DNA of 32,717 bases from Polyangium sp. 15x6 (lineage in GTDB: Bacteria > Myxococcota_A > Polyangia > Polyangiales > Polyangiaceae), in the NCBI RefSeq assembly GCF_029960785.1, contig NZ_JASBQE010000123.1, positions 1-32,717 of the forward strand, read 5' to 3'. The notes under the pieces are model-generated. The model had not been told where the DNA came from. It made no database searches and saw nothing but the letters and a program-made list of their open reading frames with translations. The position numbers were made by a program, and so were the translations under genes. This document shows positions 10,408-18,395 of the stretch, one piece after another. Numbering within the stretch: the first letter of the stretch is position 1; each line of letters begins with the position of its first letter.

Positions 10408-11856
10408 CTACGCGAACCGCACCGAGATCGCCGCCTTCGAAGGCGGCGCCGACGGACGCGACGCGGGCAAACGCACGACGAAGACGGCGCCTGTTGGCTC
10501 GTGGCCCTCGATGTGCACGGTGCCGTGGTGCGCCTCGACGAGCCGCTTCACGATCGAGAGGCCGAGCCCCGTGCCGCCGTGCTCGCGCGTCGACGACTGA
10601 TCCACCTGGTAAAACGGATCGAAGACCTTGTCGCGCTCGGCCTCCGGGATGCCGATGCCCGTGTCCGTCACGCGCACCTCGACCATCTGCCGGAGCGGCG
10701 CGAGCAGCACCATTCCGGGCTCGTCGCCGCCGTCCGCCTCGGTCGCCATCTGCCGCGCGACCATCTGCACCGTGCCGCCCGGCGGCGTGAACTTGATGGC
10801 GTTCTCGCCGAGGTTCACGAACACCTGCCTGAGCCGCTCCGGATCGCCGAGCACGAGCGGCAGATCCCCCGGCGCGTCCACGGTGAGCGTCACGCCCTTC
10901 TTCGTGGCCACGGGCGCGACCGTCGAGGCTGCTTCCGCGAGCACCGCGCCGATCGCCACGTCGCTCCTTCGCATCATCACGGTGCCGCTCTCGAGCTTCG
11001 AGAGGTCGAGCAGGCTCATGATGAGCTTGAGGAGCTGGTCACTCTTCGAATGGATGATCTGCACGAAGTCGAGCTGCGGCCCCGTGAGCTCGCCCGCGAT
11101 GCCACCCACGAGCATCTCGCTGTAGCCGAGGATCGAGGTGAGCGGCGTCCGGAGCTCGTGCGAGATCGTCGCGAGGAAGTTCGACTTCAGCTTGTCGAGC
11201 TCCTGCTGCCGCTCGTAGGCCTGCTCGAGCGCAGCGTTCTTCTCGGAGAGCTCGCGATAGCTCTCGCGGATCGACGCGATGTGCATCTTCGAGGTGAGCA
11301 GCGCCTTGTGCCCGCTCCAGAGGATCACGTCGAGCACGGCGACGAGGTGCTTCGAGACGAGCTCGGCCGTCGCCTCGGTCGCGCGCGCCATGTGCGGCAA
11401 GAGCTCCGCCGCGCGCGCCGGATCGACGCCTTCGATCGCGAGGAGCGTGTCGGGGACGCTCTCGACCGAAGGCGGAAGGTAGGGGCCGAGGATCGCGCGG
11501 CCGATGGTGCCGCCCTCGTACTCGATCGGGACGACGCGATAACGCGCGCCGGTGAAGCAGCCGTGCGTCGTGCCCTCGCTCGACGTGACGCGGAGCCGTT
11601 TGACCTCGGAGACGATGGCGCCGCACGCGCGGCGGCCCGCGGGCTCCTCGTTGATCATCGCGCAGAGCGGAGCCTCGCGCGACGAGCTCGCCAGGCTCAC
11701 GCCCGAGTTCGAGACGATACGCACGGGCATGCCGAAGACTTGCTCGATCGATCCGACCATCCCGCGCATCGCCTCGCGGTCGACGAGGTCCTCGAGCCTG
11801 AGAGGTCCGAGTCCGAGGCCGAGCGCGTCGACGTCGGTCGAGCGCTCGTCGCTCAA
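10408..11856 (-). CDS. Soluble histidine kinase with N-terminal PocR-type sensor domain
   Basis: 482 residues, no signal peptide or membrane span, so cytoplasmic. Residues about 20-130 resemble the PocR ligand-binding domain, with Cys65 (APLCAMI), Cys78 (GRRACGA) and Cys100 (THGCFTGARYRVVPI) at the positions where PocR domains keep cysteines. A helical linker (about 150-222) leads into HisKA with SHELRTPLTSILGYSEML, phospho-acceptor His233. The ATPase follows with NLGENAIKFTPPGG, DTGIGIP and GGTGLGLSIVKRL. No receiver domain is fused and no response regulator lies nearby, so this is an orphan kinase. The start is TTG at 11856, overlapping the GTPase stop as TTGA, with GGAGG six bases upstream; the longer open frame is the shadow of that GTPase. 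The signal sensed is unknown; PocR domains are thought to bind small hydrocarbon derivatives. Confidence 0.88.
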   Translation of the reverse strand: MSDERSTDVDALGLGLGPLRLEDLVDREAMRGMVGSIEQVFGMPVRIVSNSGVSLASSSREAPLCAMINEEPAGRRACGAIVSEVKRLRVTSSEGTTHGCFTGARYRVVPIEYEGGTIGRAILGPYLPPSVESVPDTLLAIEGVDPARAAELLPHMARATEATAELVSKHLVAVLDVILWSGHKALLTSKMHIASIRESYRELSEKNAALEQAYERQQELDKLKSNFLATISHELRTPLTSILGYSEMLVGGIAGELTGPQLDFVQIIHSKSDQLLKLIMSLLDLSKLESGTVMMRRSDVAIGAVLAEAASTVAPVATKKGVTLTVDAPGDLPLVLGDPERLRQVFVNLGENAIKFTPPGGTVQMVARQMATEADGGDEPGMVLLAPLRQMVEVRVTDTGIGIPEAERDKVFDPFYQVDQSSTREHGGTGLGLSIVKRLVEAHHGTVHIEGHEPTGAVFVVRLPASRPSAPPSKAAISVRFA

Positions 11857-12584
11857 GGAGCGCCTCCGGGCGCAGCGCCGGCCGCCCGGCCGCCCATCCG
11901 CGCGGCGATGAGCTCGCGGAACGGCGTGGTCACGCCGAGCTGCTGCGCCGCGGTCGACACGAGGTCGTCTCCGTCGATCGAGAGCTTGCGCGAGAGCTGA
12001 TGGGCCTGATCGAGCGACCGCCACGTGAGCCAGAGCAGGCAGACGAACGTCTCGACCACGCCGATCCCGCGCGTCGCGACCGCGCGGAAGACCGGCTCCT
12101 TGCCACGCGCCGCGAGGCGCGCGAGCTCCTCATCGCTGCGGATGTCCGGCAGATCCCGTTTGTTGAACTGGATCACGAGCGGCATCTTCGAGATCTCGAT
12201 CCCGTTGTCGCGGAGGTTCTGGCGGAGATCGAGGAACGCGTCGGCGTTGCGTTGCGTCTCGGAGACGCGCGAGTCGGCGATGAGCGCGACGCCGTCGGCG
12301 CCTTGCAAGACGAGCCTGCGCGTCGCGGCGTGGATCGGCTGGCCGGGGACGGTGAAGAGCTTGATGCGGAGCGAGACGTCGCCGTCTTTCGAGCGGAACG
12401 TGAGCGGCAGGAGATCGAAGAAGAGCGTGCGGTCGTCTTGCGTCTCGAGCGTCATGAGCCGCCCGCGCGCGTCGGCGCCGGCGCGGCCGTGCAGAGCGAC
12501 CAGGTTCGTGGTCTTTCCGCTCAGCGCAGGACCGTAATAGACGAGCTTGATCGAGATCTCGCGTGATGCGAAATCGAGCTGCAC
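11853..12584 (-). CDS. MglA-like small Ras-superfamily GTPase
   Basis: 243 residues. Line by line it resembles Myxococcus MglA: G1 VYYGPALSGKTTNL (residues 16-29), DDRTLFFDLLPL, switch II FTVPGQPIH (77-85) and G4 QFNKRDLP (139-146). MglA controls polarity and motility by recruiting partners at the poles in its GTP form. Here the chain continues about 45 residues beyond the usual MglA end (around 195), finishing in a Gly/Ala-rich tail. No MglB (roadblock GAP) gene is adjacent, which speaks against it being the motility mglA itself. It starts at GTG 12584, and its stop overlaps the start of the PocR kinase, implying that the two act together. Family firm, role unknown. Confidence 0.88.
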   Translation of the reverse strand: MQLDFASREISIKLVYYGPALSGKTTNLVALHGRAGADARGRLMTLETQDDRTLFFDLLPLTFRSKDGDVSLRIKLFTVPGQPIHAATRRLVLQGADGVALIADSRVSETQRNADAFLDLRQNLRDNGIEISKMPLVIQFNKRDLPDIRSDEELARLAARGKEPVFRAVATRGIGVVETFVCLLWLTWRSLDQAHQLSRKLSIDGDDLVSTAAQQLGVTTPFRELIAARMGGRAAGAAPGGAP

Positions 12585-12629
12585 CGTTTCACTATCGCAT
12601 GGGCCGAGGGCGCACGTCCCCCGGGATCG

Positions 12630-14399
12630 TCACTTCGCGGCTGCGTCCGTGGTCCAGAGCGAGCGGCGCATGGATTCGAGCCGTTCGACCACGCCCGTGA
12701 GCTCCTTCGCTTCCGCGTCGCAAGCCTGCGTCGCGGCCTCGACGCCCGGCGCCTTGCCCGCTCGCTCGGTGCGCGCGGCTTCCAGCACCTCGATGACCTC
12801 GCGGTGAAGCTCCTCGCCCGCGGTCACGACCCACTGGTCGAGCCGCTGCGCGAACTCCTGGATCATCTCGTCGAGCTTCGGCCCGACGCGCGCGGCGGCC
12901 TCGCGCAGCGCGTTCGGCGCGAGCTCCTTGGCGCGCTTCTTCGTCTCGACGTCGATCTTGCCCTTCACGTACATGGCGAGCACGGGCGAGGCTGCGATGA
13001 GCAGGCCGCCGAGCAGAACGTTCGTGAACAGAACGCCGATGCCCACGGTCATGAGCGCGAAGATGCCCACGTCGTAGCCGAGCCTGTCGACCTCCACGCT
13101 GGGCGCCCGGACATCCGAGCCGAGCGCTTGCCCGACGCGCTTGGCCACGTCGTGCGCGTCTTCGCGGACGAGCGCGATCGTCTTCTCGGCGAGCGCCTCG
13201 AGCGCGGTCGCGATCTCCTTCGTCTCGGCCTGCGCCCAGTCCGCGAACGTCTTCTCCAGGAAGGGGCCGAGCCACGTCTTCAGCTCGTCCGGGTCGGCGT
13301 TGTCCACGATGTCGGGGATCTGCCGCGTCACGTCGTCGACGAAGTGAGCGAGATCCCGCTGCACCCAGGCGCGGATCGCGGCGACCTCCTCGCGGATGCC
13401 CCCGCGGCGCTCCTCGATCGTGCGCGACTGGCCCGCGAGGTCCTTCTCCAGGAGGTCGATGCGGCGCGCGAGCTCCTCGCTCGACATCTGCGCGGCGCGC
13501 CTGCGCGCGTCGATGCCCTTCACCAGCATCCGCGCGGCTTCGAGGCCCTCGCCGAGCGCGTTGTCGAGCAGGATGCGGCCTCGCTCCTCGGCGAGGAACT
13601 TCGTCAGGTGCGAGAGCAGCTCCGGCATGCCGCTCTCCTCGGGGTGACCTTCGGCCGCGCGCTTCGCGCTCACGGGGAAGACCACGGGCGTGCGGATGAG
13701 CTTCGCGAGCTCGGTGCGGATGTACGCGAGCGCTTCTTCCTCTTCGTCGTCGCTCCAGATGTCCTTCTTGGTGACGACGAAGATGATCTTGTCGCGCGAC
13801 TGGCCGAGCAGCTTCTCGTTGAGGAAGACGCGCTCGCTCTCCTTGAGCGGCTGGCCCGCGTCGATGAGGAAGAGCACGGCGTCGGAGCGCGGGATGTAGC
13901 TGTAGGTGATGTCCGCGCGCTGGAGCGAGAGGTCGTTCACGCCTGGCGTGTCGACGAGCACGATGCGCTCGCGGAGCAGCTCCGCGGGGTAGAAGACCTC
14001 GAGGTGCTTGACCTCGCTCGTCGCGCTCTCGGAGCCTTTTTCCTGGCCGACGGCGAACTTGCGCACCTCCTCGAACGGCATCTTCGTGCGCTCGCCCGAG
14101 GCTCGCACGAGCTCCGCGCGTGGCTCGGGCGCGTATTCGAGGTGATGAATGACGGCCGTCGTCGGGGTCACGCCGACGGGCAGGACCTCGGCGCCGAGCA
14201 GCGCGTTCACGAACGTCGTCTTGCCGTGGTTGAACTCGCCGACGACGACGAGGTGGAAGCGATCGGCGGAGAGTTTGTCGACGACGTCGCTGCCGAGGCG
14301 GCCCGCGAGCGATCGCGCGCCGACGCGGCCGGCGATCGAGAGCAGCTCGCGTAGCGCTGTGGTGACTTCGACCTGTCTCGTGCGGAATGTCTCGAGCAT
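12630..14399 (-). CDS. Bacterial dynamin-like GTPase
   Basis: 589 residues. The GTPase domain has G1 GEFNHGKTTF (54-63), G2 around GVTPTTAVIHH (76-86), G3 VDTPGVND (149-156) and G4 TKKD (210-213), the large-G-domain pattern of bacterial dynamin-like proteins. Residues about 290-440 are long charged helices (stalk-like). A hydrophobic stretch at about 442-476 (IFALMTVGIGVLFTNVLL) could be a membrane-inserting paddle, followed by more helices to the end. Dynamin-like proteins bind, tubulate or fuse membranes. The ATG at 14399 was chosen because AGGAG lies about ten bases upstream and the preceding open frame is only the shadow of the peptidase gene. It lies 23 bases after the M48 peptidase stop and 45 bases before the MglA-like gene. 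Confidence 0.88.
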   Translation of the reverse strand: MLETFRTRQVEVTTALRELLSIAGRVGARSLAGRLGSDVVDKLSADRFHLVVVGEFNHGKTTFVNALLGAEVLPVGVTPTTAVIHHLEYAPEPRAELVRASGERTKMPFEEVRKFAVGQEKGSESATSEVKHLEVFYPAELLRERIVLVDTPGVNDLSLQRADITYSYIPRSDAVLFLIDAGQPLKESERVFLNEKLLGQSRDKIIFVVTKKDIWSDDEEEEALAYIRTELAKLIRTPVVFPVSAKRAAEGHPEESGMPELLSHLTKFLAEERGRILLDNALGEGLEAARMLVKGIDARRRAAQMSSEELARRIDLLEKDLAGQSRTIEERRGGIREEVAAIRAWVQRDLAHFVDDVTRQIPDIVDNADPDELKTWLGPFLEKTFADWAQAETKEIATALEALAEKTIALVREDAHDVAKRVGQALGSDVRAPSVEVDRLGYDVGIFALMTVGIGVLFTNVLLGGLLIAASPVLAMYVKGKIDVETKKRAKELAPNALREAAARVGPKLDEMIQEFAQRLDQWVVTAGEELHREVIEVLEAARTERAGKAPGVEAATQACDAEAKELTGVVERLESMRRSLWTTDAAAK

Positions 14400-14422
14400 C
14401 GTGCGTGCGCTCCTATGCGCTC

Positions 14423-15316
14423 CTAACCGACCACCTTGATGATGTCGTGCACCTTCTCGTCGACCTCTTCCATCGAGAGGCCGGGGCCATTCTGGCCGAT
14501 GTGCTTCTTGTAGAGCTCGCTCTCGGCGAACGTGCGCAGGGCCATCACGCGCTTCGGCAGGTAGGGGTGGCTCGCGAGCAGCTCGCGGTAGCGGCCCACG
14601 CCCTCCCGGCCCTCCTCGTACTGCGCGAGGAACGCCTCCATGTTGAGCTCGGCGTAGAGCTTGGTCGATCCGAGCGCGAGCTTGGCGAACGTCCGTTGCG
14701 CGGTGTCGAGGCTCTTGCAGCAAAGCAGGCCCGCGCGATCACACGTCACCTCGGCGCGGCGCGACCAGCTCGACAGGGCCACCACCGCGGGCTCGACCAG
14801 CGGGCCGAGCAGGCGCGAGGCCATGATCTTGAGGTAGTGCATTGCCGTCAGGTAGACGACGTGGCTGTTGTGGATGTGGCCGCACTCGTGGCCGATGACG
14901 TTGCGCAGCTCCTCGTCGGAGAAGTGATCGACGAGCGCGGAGTGGACCATGATGAACGAGTCGTCGTTCGTCCCGTACGTCGCCGCGTTCATCTGCGGGT
15001 TGTTGAGGATGTAGACGGTGGGCGTCGCGATGCCGAGCGTCTGCGCGCACTCGGCGGCGATCCCGTGCACGCGCGGGAACTGGTTCGTCCCGACCTTCAC
15101 CGCGTGGCCGAGCAGGTCACTCTTGCCGACGGCCTTGAAGAACCGGACGGAGGCGGCGACGGTCAGCTCGACCGGCTTCATCTTGTCGAACGCGGCGCGC
15201 GTCGTCCGATCGGAGACGTAGGCATACGCGTGTCCGCCCCCGTCCACGCCGCCTGCGCGCTGTTCTTTGCGGTTCTCGATGAAGCCTTTGAAATCGAGCG
15301 TCCCGACCTGTGCCAT
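14423..15316 (-). CDS. M48-family zinc metallopeptidase, soluble
   Basis: 297 residues with the metzincin-like HECGH motif (His143, Glu144, His147) in NVIGHECGHIHNSH, and a probable third zinc ligand Glu189 in RRAEVTCDRAGLL, the spacing used by M48 peptidases. Unlike HtpX there are no clear transmembrane helices and no signal peptide; only LLGPLVEPAVVALSSW is mildly hydrophobic. It therefore looks cytoplasmic or peripheral. GIATPTVYILNNPQMNAATYG before the zinc motif is the normal M48 substrate-strand region. ATG 15316 (MAQVGTLDF) has GAGG close upstream. It is followed after 23 bases by the dynamin-like gene, so the two are likely co-expressed. Substrate unknown. Confidence 0.87.
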   Translation of the reverse strand: MAQVGTLDFKGFIENRKEQRAGGVDGGGHAYAYVSDRTTRAAFDKMKPVELTVAASVRFFKAVGKSDLLGHAVKVGTNQFPRVHGIAAECAQTLGIATPTVYILNNPQMNAATYGTNDDSFIMVHSALVDHFSDEELRNVIGHECGHIHNSHVVYLTAMHYLKIMASRLLGPLVEPAVVALSSWSRRAEVTCDRAGLLCCKSLDTAQRTFAKLALGSTKLYAELNMEAFLAQYEEGREGVGRYRELLASHPYLPKRVMALRTFAESELYKKHIGQNGPGLSMEEVDEKVHDIIKVVG

Positions 15317-15402
15317 GGTCCTCGAAGGTAACGGCGTGCCCCCCACGGCGCAACCGTCGGCCCAGGATCCACCACGAAAATCAAAACTCCTTCACGCGCC
15401 CT

Positions 15403-16374
15403 TCACACGCCGAGCATTTCGACGAGACCACGCGCGGAGAGCGCTTCGAGCGCCGCCGTGCGCGCCACGAAGCGCCGGTAATCCTTGAAGGCGACGACGC
15501 CGCGCGGACGCAACTCGTAGTCCGTGATGCGCGTGATCGTGAAGCGGAGCGACGCGAAGAGCGCCGCGTCGTGAAGCGCCGCTCGCTCGTCGTCGGCGAG
15601 GGCGCGGACCGCGGAATATCCGCCCGCGAGCGCCCGCGCGAGGCCCCGATCGAGGCCGTCTCCGAAGCACCACGCGAGCACCGTGACCATGAGGTCGAAC
15701 GCGGCCGAGCCGCTCGACGAGCTCTCGAAATCGAGGAGCGCGGTGAGCGCGCCGTCCCTGAACAGGACGTTGTCCCGGAAGAGATCGGCATGGATCACCG
15801 GGAGTGTCGGGCCGAGGCTCACCCGCGAGAGACGGTCGAGCCGCCGTTCGAGCTCGGGCAGGATGTTCCGGATGTGCTCCGGGACGTCCGTCCGCTCGCG
15901 AAGCGCGGAGAGCCGCGCCGCGAGGTCCTCGGGGCCGAACCGCGTCACGAGCGGCTCGCCGAACGAAGCGCCCGCGAGGTGCACCCGCGCGAGCCCTTCC
16001 CCGACGGCGCGTGCGTGCGCCTCGGTCACGCCGCGCTGACAGACGACCTCGCCTTCGATCCACGGGAACACGACCGCGGGTTTGCCCGCGTGCTCGGCCA
16101 CGAACGATCCGCCTCCCGAGGCGAGAGGGAGCGGCCTCGGCGTGGGCACGCCGCGCTCGGCGAGGTGCGCGAGCAGGCGCGCCTCCCGCTCGGCGGAGGC
16201 CGCATCCGCGCCCTCGTAGATCCGCAAAAAGACCCGGCTTTTGCCTTCGATCGTGAGCTCGTAGCTCGTGTTCACGCTGCCCGCGTCGAGCCCGCGCGCC
16301 CCCGTGATCACGAGGCCGAAGCGCGCGCCGAGCGCCCGCGCCTCCTCGATCGAGAGTGCCGTGAAGATGCCCAT
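15403..16374 (-). CDS. thrB: Homoserine kinase type II (APH-fold phosphotransferase)
   Basis: 323 residues of the aminoglycoside-phosphotransferase fold. The N-terminus MGIFTALS, the loop GSVNTSYEL (about 33-41), the strand RVFLRIYE and the catalytic PVIHADLFRDNVLF (His195, Asp197) with DFESSSSG match the ThrB2 homoserine kinases, which phosphorylate L-homoserine for threonine synthesis. The start at 16374 was picked because family members begin with this MxxxT pattern; an open frame to 16452 exists but would run into the divergent hflX leader. Eighty-six bases separate it from the M48 gene downstream, with no terminator seen. Related choline or fructosamine kinases share the fold, so the substrate is probable but not proven; no other threonine gene is in the window. 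Confidence 0.85.
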   Translation of the reverse strand: MGIFTALSIEEARALGARFGLVITGARGLDAGSVNTSYELTIEGKSRVFLRIYEGADAASAEREARLLAHLAERGVPTPRPLPLASGGGSFVAEHAGKPAVVFPWIEGEVVCQRGVTEAHARAVGEGLARVHLAGASFGEPLVTRFGPEDLAARLSALRERTDVPEHIRNILPELERRLDRLSRVSLGPTLPVIHADLFRDNVLFRDGALTALLDFESSSSGSAAFDLMVTVLAWCFGDGLDRGLARALAGGYSAVRALADDERAALHDAALFASLRFTITRITDYELRPRGVVAFKDYRRFVARTAALEALSARGLVEMLGV

Positions 16375-16505
16375 GTCCGGCTGCACGGTACCAAGGCGCC
16401 GCCTCTCGCGCCCCGTGGATCCGTGCGTTATGAAAGGGAGGCACGAAGCCATGCTTGGGGGAGGCGCTCCGGCGAGCGGAGCTTGGCCCTCAAACCACCG
16501 TCCGA

Positions 16506-18332
16506 ATGCAACAGATCTACGGAAACACCACGGGGCTGAGCCCCCACGCGGTTCGACTTCTGGAGCGTATCTACCGGCGCAAGGTGCCCCTCGATCACGT
16601 GGCCACGCCGGAGCTCGTCAAATCCCTCGCCGAGGCCTCGCACGTGACGGGCCGCCAGGTCGGCGCGCTCGTGCATCGATCGGGCGAGATCGACTACGTG
16701 ATCGTCGGTGACGCGACGAAGCTCATGCTGCCCGACATCGGCCGCCTGCGCGCCGCCGAGGGCCGCTTCCGCGCGCTCCGCCTCGTCCACACGCACCTCT
16801 ACAACGAGCAGCTCACGCGCGACGACATCGTCGACCTCGTGCGCCTGCGCCTCGACCTCGTGGCCGCGATCCAGCTCTCGCCCGAGGGCGAGCCGAAGAC
16901 GATGGATCTCGCGTACAACACGCCGCCGTCGCCGGTGGCCGAGGGCGAAGATCCGCGAAATGGTTTGCCCTACCGGCGCGTGGAGCCGATGCCGATCGGC
17001 CGCATCGACATCCATTTCGGCGAGCTCATCACCGCGCTCGAAGACGAGTTCGCCCGAAGGTCGCGCATCTTCACGCATGCGAAGGACGGGCGGGCGATCC
17101 TCGTGCACGTCGCGGAGAAGTCGAAGCAAGGCGCGTACGCGGAGGCGGAGGACAGCCTGCGCGAGCTCGCCGAGCTCTCGCGCACCGCGGGCGTCGAGGT
17201 CGTCGACACCGTCATTCAGCTCCGCGACAAGATCGACCCGCGCCTCATCGTGGGGAAGGGCAAGCTCGACGACATCGTGCTGCGAGCGGCCGAGCTCGAC
17301 GCGGCGACGCTGGTCTTCGATCGCAACCTCACGCCCTCGCAGGCCTCGGCGATCTCCAAGCACGCCGACCTCAAGGTGATCGATCGGACCCAGCTCATCC
17401 TCGACATCTTCGCGCAGCGCGCCGAGTCCGCGGACGGCAAGCTCCAGGTCGAGCTCGCGCAGCTCAAGTACGCCCTGCCGCGCCTCGCGATGAAAGACGA
17501 CTCGCTCTCGCGCCTCACCGGCGGCATCGGCGGACGCGGCCCCGGCGAGACGAAGCTCGAGATCGGGCGCCGTCGCGCCAAGGAGCGCGTCTCGTTTCTC
17601 GAGGCGCAGCTCAAGAAGCTCTCGCGTCAACGCGAGCAGCGGCGCCGCAAGCGCGCGCGCAAGGACGTGCCGATCGTGAGCATCGTCGGCTACACGAACG
17701 CGGGCAAGAGCACGCTCCTCAACACGCTCACGGGCTCGGACACGATCGCGGAGAACAAGCTCTTCGCCACGCTCGACACGCGCTCGCGTCGGATCCGTTT
17801 TCCCGAGGAGCGCGAGGTGATCATCACGGACACCGTGGGCTTCATCCGCGAGCTGCCGAAGGACCTGTTCGCCGCGTTCCGCGCCACGTTCGAGGAGGCC
17901 GCCGACGCGGACCTCATCCTGCACGTGGTCGACGCGAGCGACCCGGCCCACGACCAGCACATCGCGACGACCGAGGAGCTGCTCGGCGAGCTCGGGCTCT
18001 CGTCGATCCCGCGGATCCTGGTCTTCAACAAGATCGACCTCGTCGACAAGGCCGAGGCGCGAAGGCTGCTCTTCGGCAACAAGAACGCCGTGCTCGTGTC
18101 CGCGACGAACCGCGAGACGACACGCGCGCTGCTCGCGACGATCGCCGATCGACTGAAGGATCGCTGGGAGCAGGCGAGGACAGTGCCGGCCTACGACGTG
18201 GACGAGGACGAAGCGTCGGAGCAGGCGAGCGAGGGCGACGCCGCGGACGCGCCGGCCGAGCCGGAGTCGCTCACGACGCTCGCCGAGCTCACGGCGGGCA
18301 AGCGCTATCGGCGGACGACGCTGCGGGTTTGA
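16506..18332 (+). CDS. hflX: Ribosome-associated GTPase HflX with long N-terminal extension
   Basis: HflX binds 50S subunits and splits stalled 70S ribosomes under stress. The HflX N-domain carries the hallmark GGIGGRGPGETKLE, then a basic coiled coil (KKLSRQREQRRRKRARK), then the G domain with G1 GYTNAGKST (about 395-403), G3 DTVGFIRELPK and G4 FNKIDLV. About 170 residues precede the HflX core (YGNTTGLSPHAVRLLERIYRR onward, LVHTHLYNEQLTRDD); this extra domain is, from memory, usual in myxobacterial HflX. The C-terminus adds an acidic linker. I chose ATG 16506 because homologues begin M-x-x-(I/V)YGNT; the frame stays open to a TTG at 16455 behind GGGAGG, so 17 more residues are possible. Divergent from thrB. 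Confidence 0.93.
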   Translation: MQQIYGNTTGLSPHAVRLLERIYRRKVPLDHVATPELVKSLAEASHVTGRQVGALVHRSGEIDYVIVGDATKLMLPDIGRLRAAEGRFRALRLVHTHLYNEQLTRDDIVDLVRLRLDLVAAIQLSPEGEPKTMDLAYNTPPSPVAEGEDPRNGLPYRRVEPMPIGRIDIHFGELITALEDEFARRSRIFTHAKDGRAILVHVAEKSKQGAYAEAEDSLRELAELSRTAGVEVVDTVIQLRDKIDPRLIVGKGKLDDIVLRAAELDAATLVFDRNLTPSQASAISKHADLKVIDRTQLILDIFAQRAESADGKLQVELAQLKYALPRLAMKDDSLSRLTGGIGGRGPGETKLEIGRRRAKERVSFLEAQLKKLSRQREQRRRKRARKDVPIVSIVGYTNAGKSTLLNTLTGSDTIAENKLFATLDTRSRRIRFPEEREVIITDTVGFIRELPKDLFAAFRATFEEAADADLILHVVDASDPAHDQHIATTEELLGELGLSSIPRILVFNKIDLVDKAEARRLLFGNKNAVLVSATNRETTRALLATIADRLKDRWEQARTVPAYDVDEDEASEQASEGDAADAPAEPESLTTLAELTAGKRYRRTTLRV

Positions 18333-18388
18333 AAAGAAAAACGCGCCGGGATCCGCTCCGGTTCGTCGGAGCCGGGCCCCCGCGCGTT
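18331..18388 (-). terminator. Hairpin terminator between hflX and the convergent lipoprotein gene
   Basis: AACGCGC (18340-18346) pairs with GCGCGTT (18382-18388), enclosing a second stem GCTCCG/CGGAGC around loop GTTCGT. On the minus strand the hairpin is followed by TTTTTCTTTTC, a good T-tract, so it should end the lipoprotein transcript. On the plus strand it may also slow hflX read-through. Confidence 0.7.
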
Positions 18389-18395
18389 CGTCATG

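Noticed and set aside
9448-12000. Very long open frame (850 codons) antisense to thiL and the histidine kinase
   Set aside because: High GC with G/C third positions removes stop codons from the opposite strand. The product is Arg/His/Asp-rich without motifs, while the minus strand encodes complete known families.
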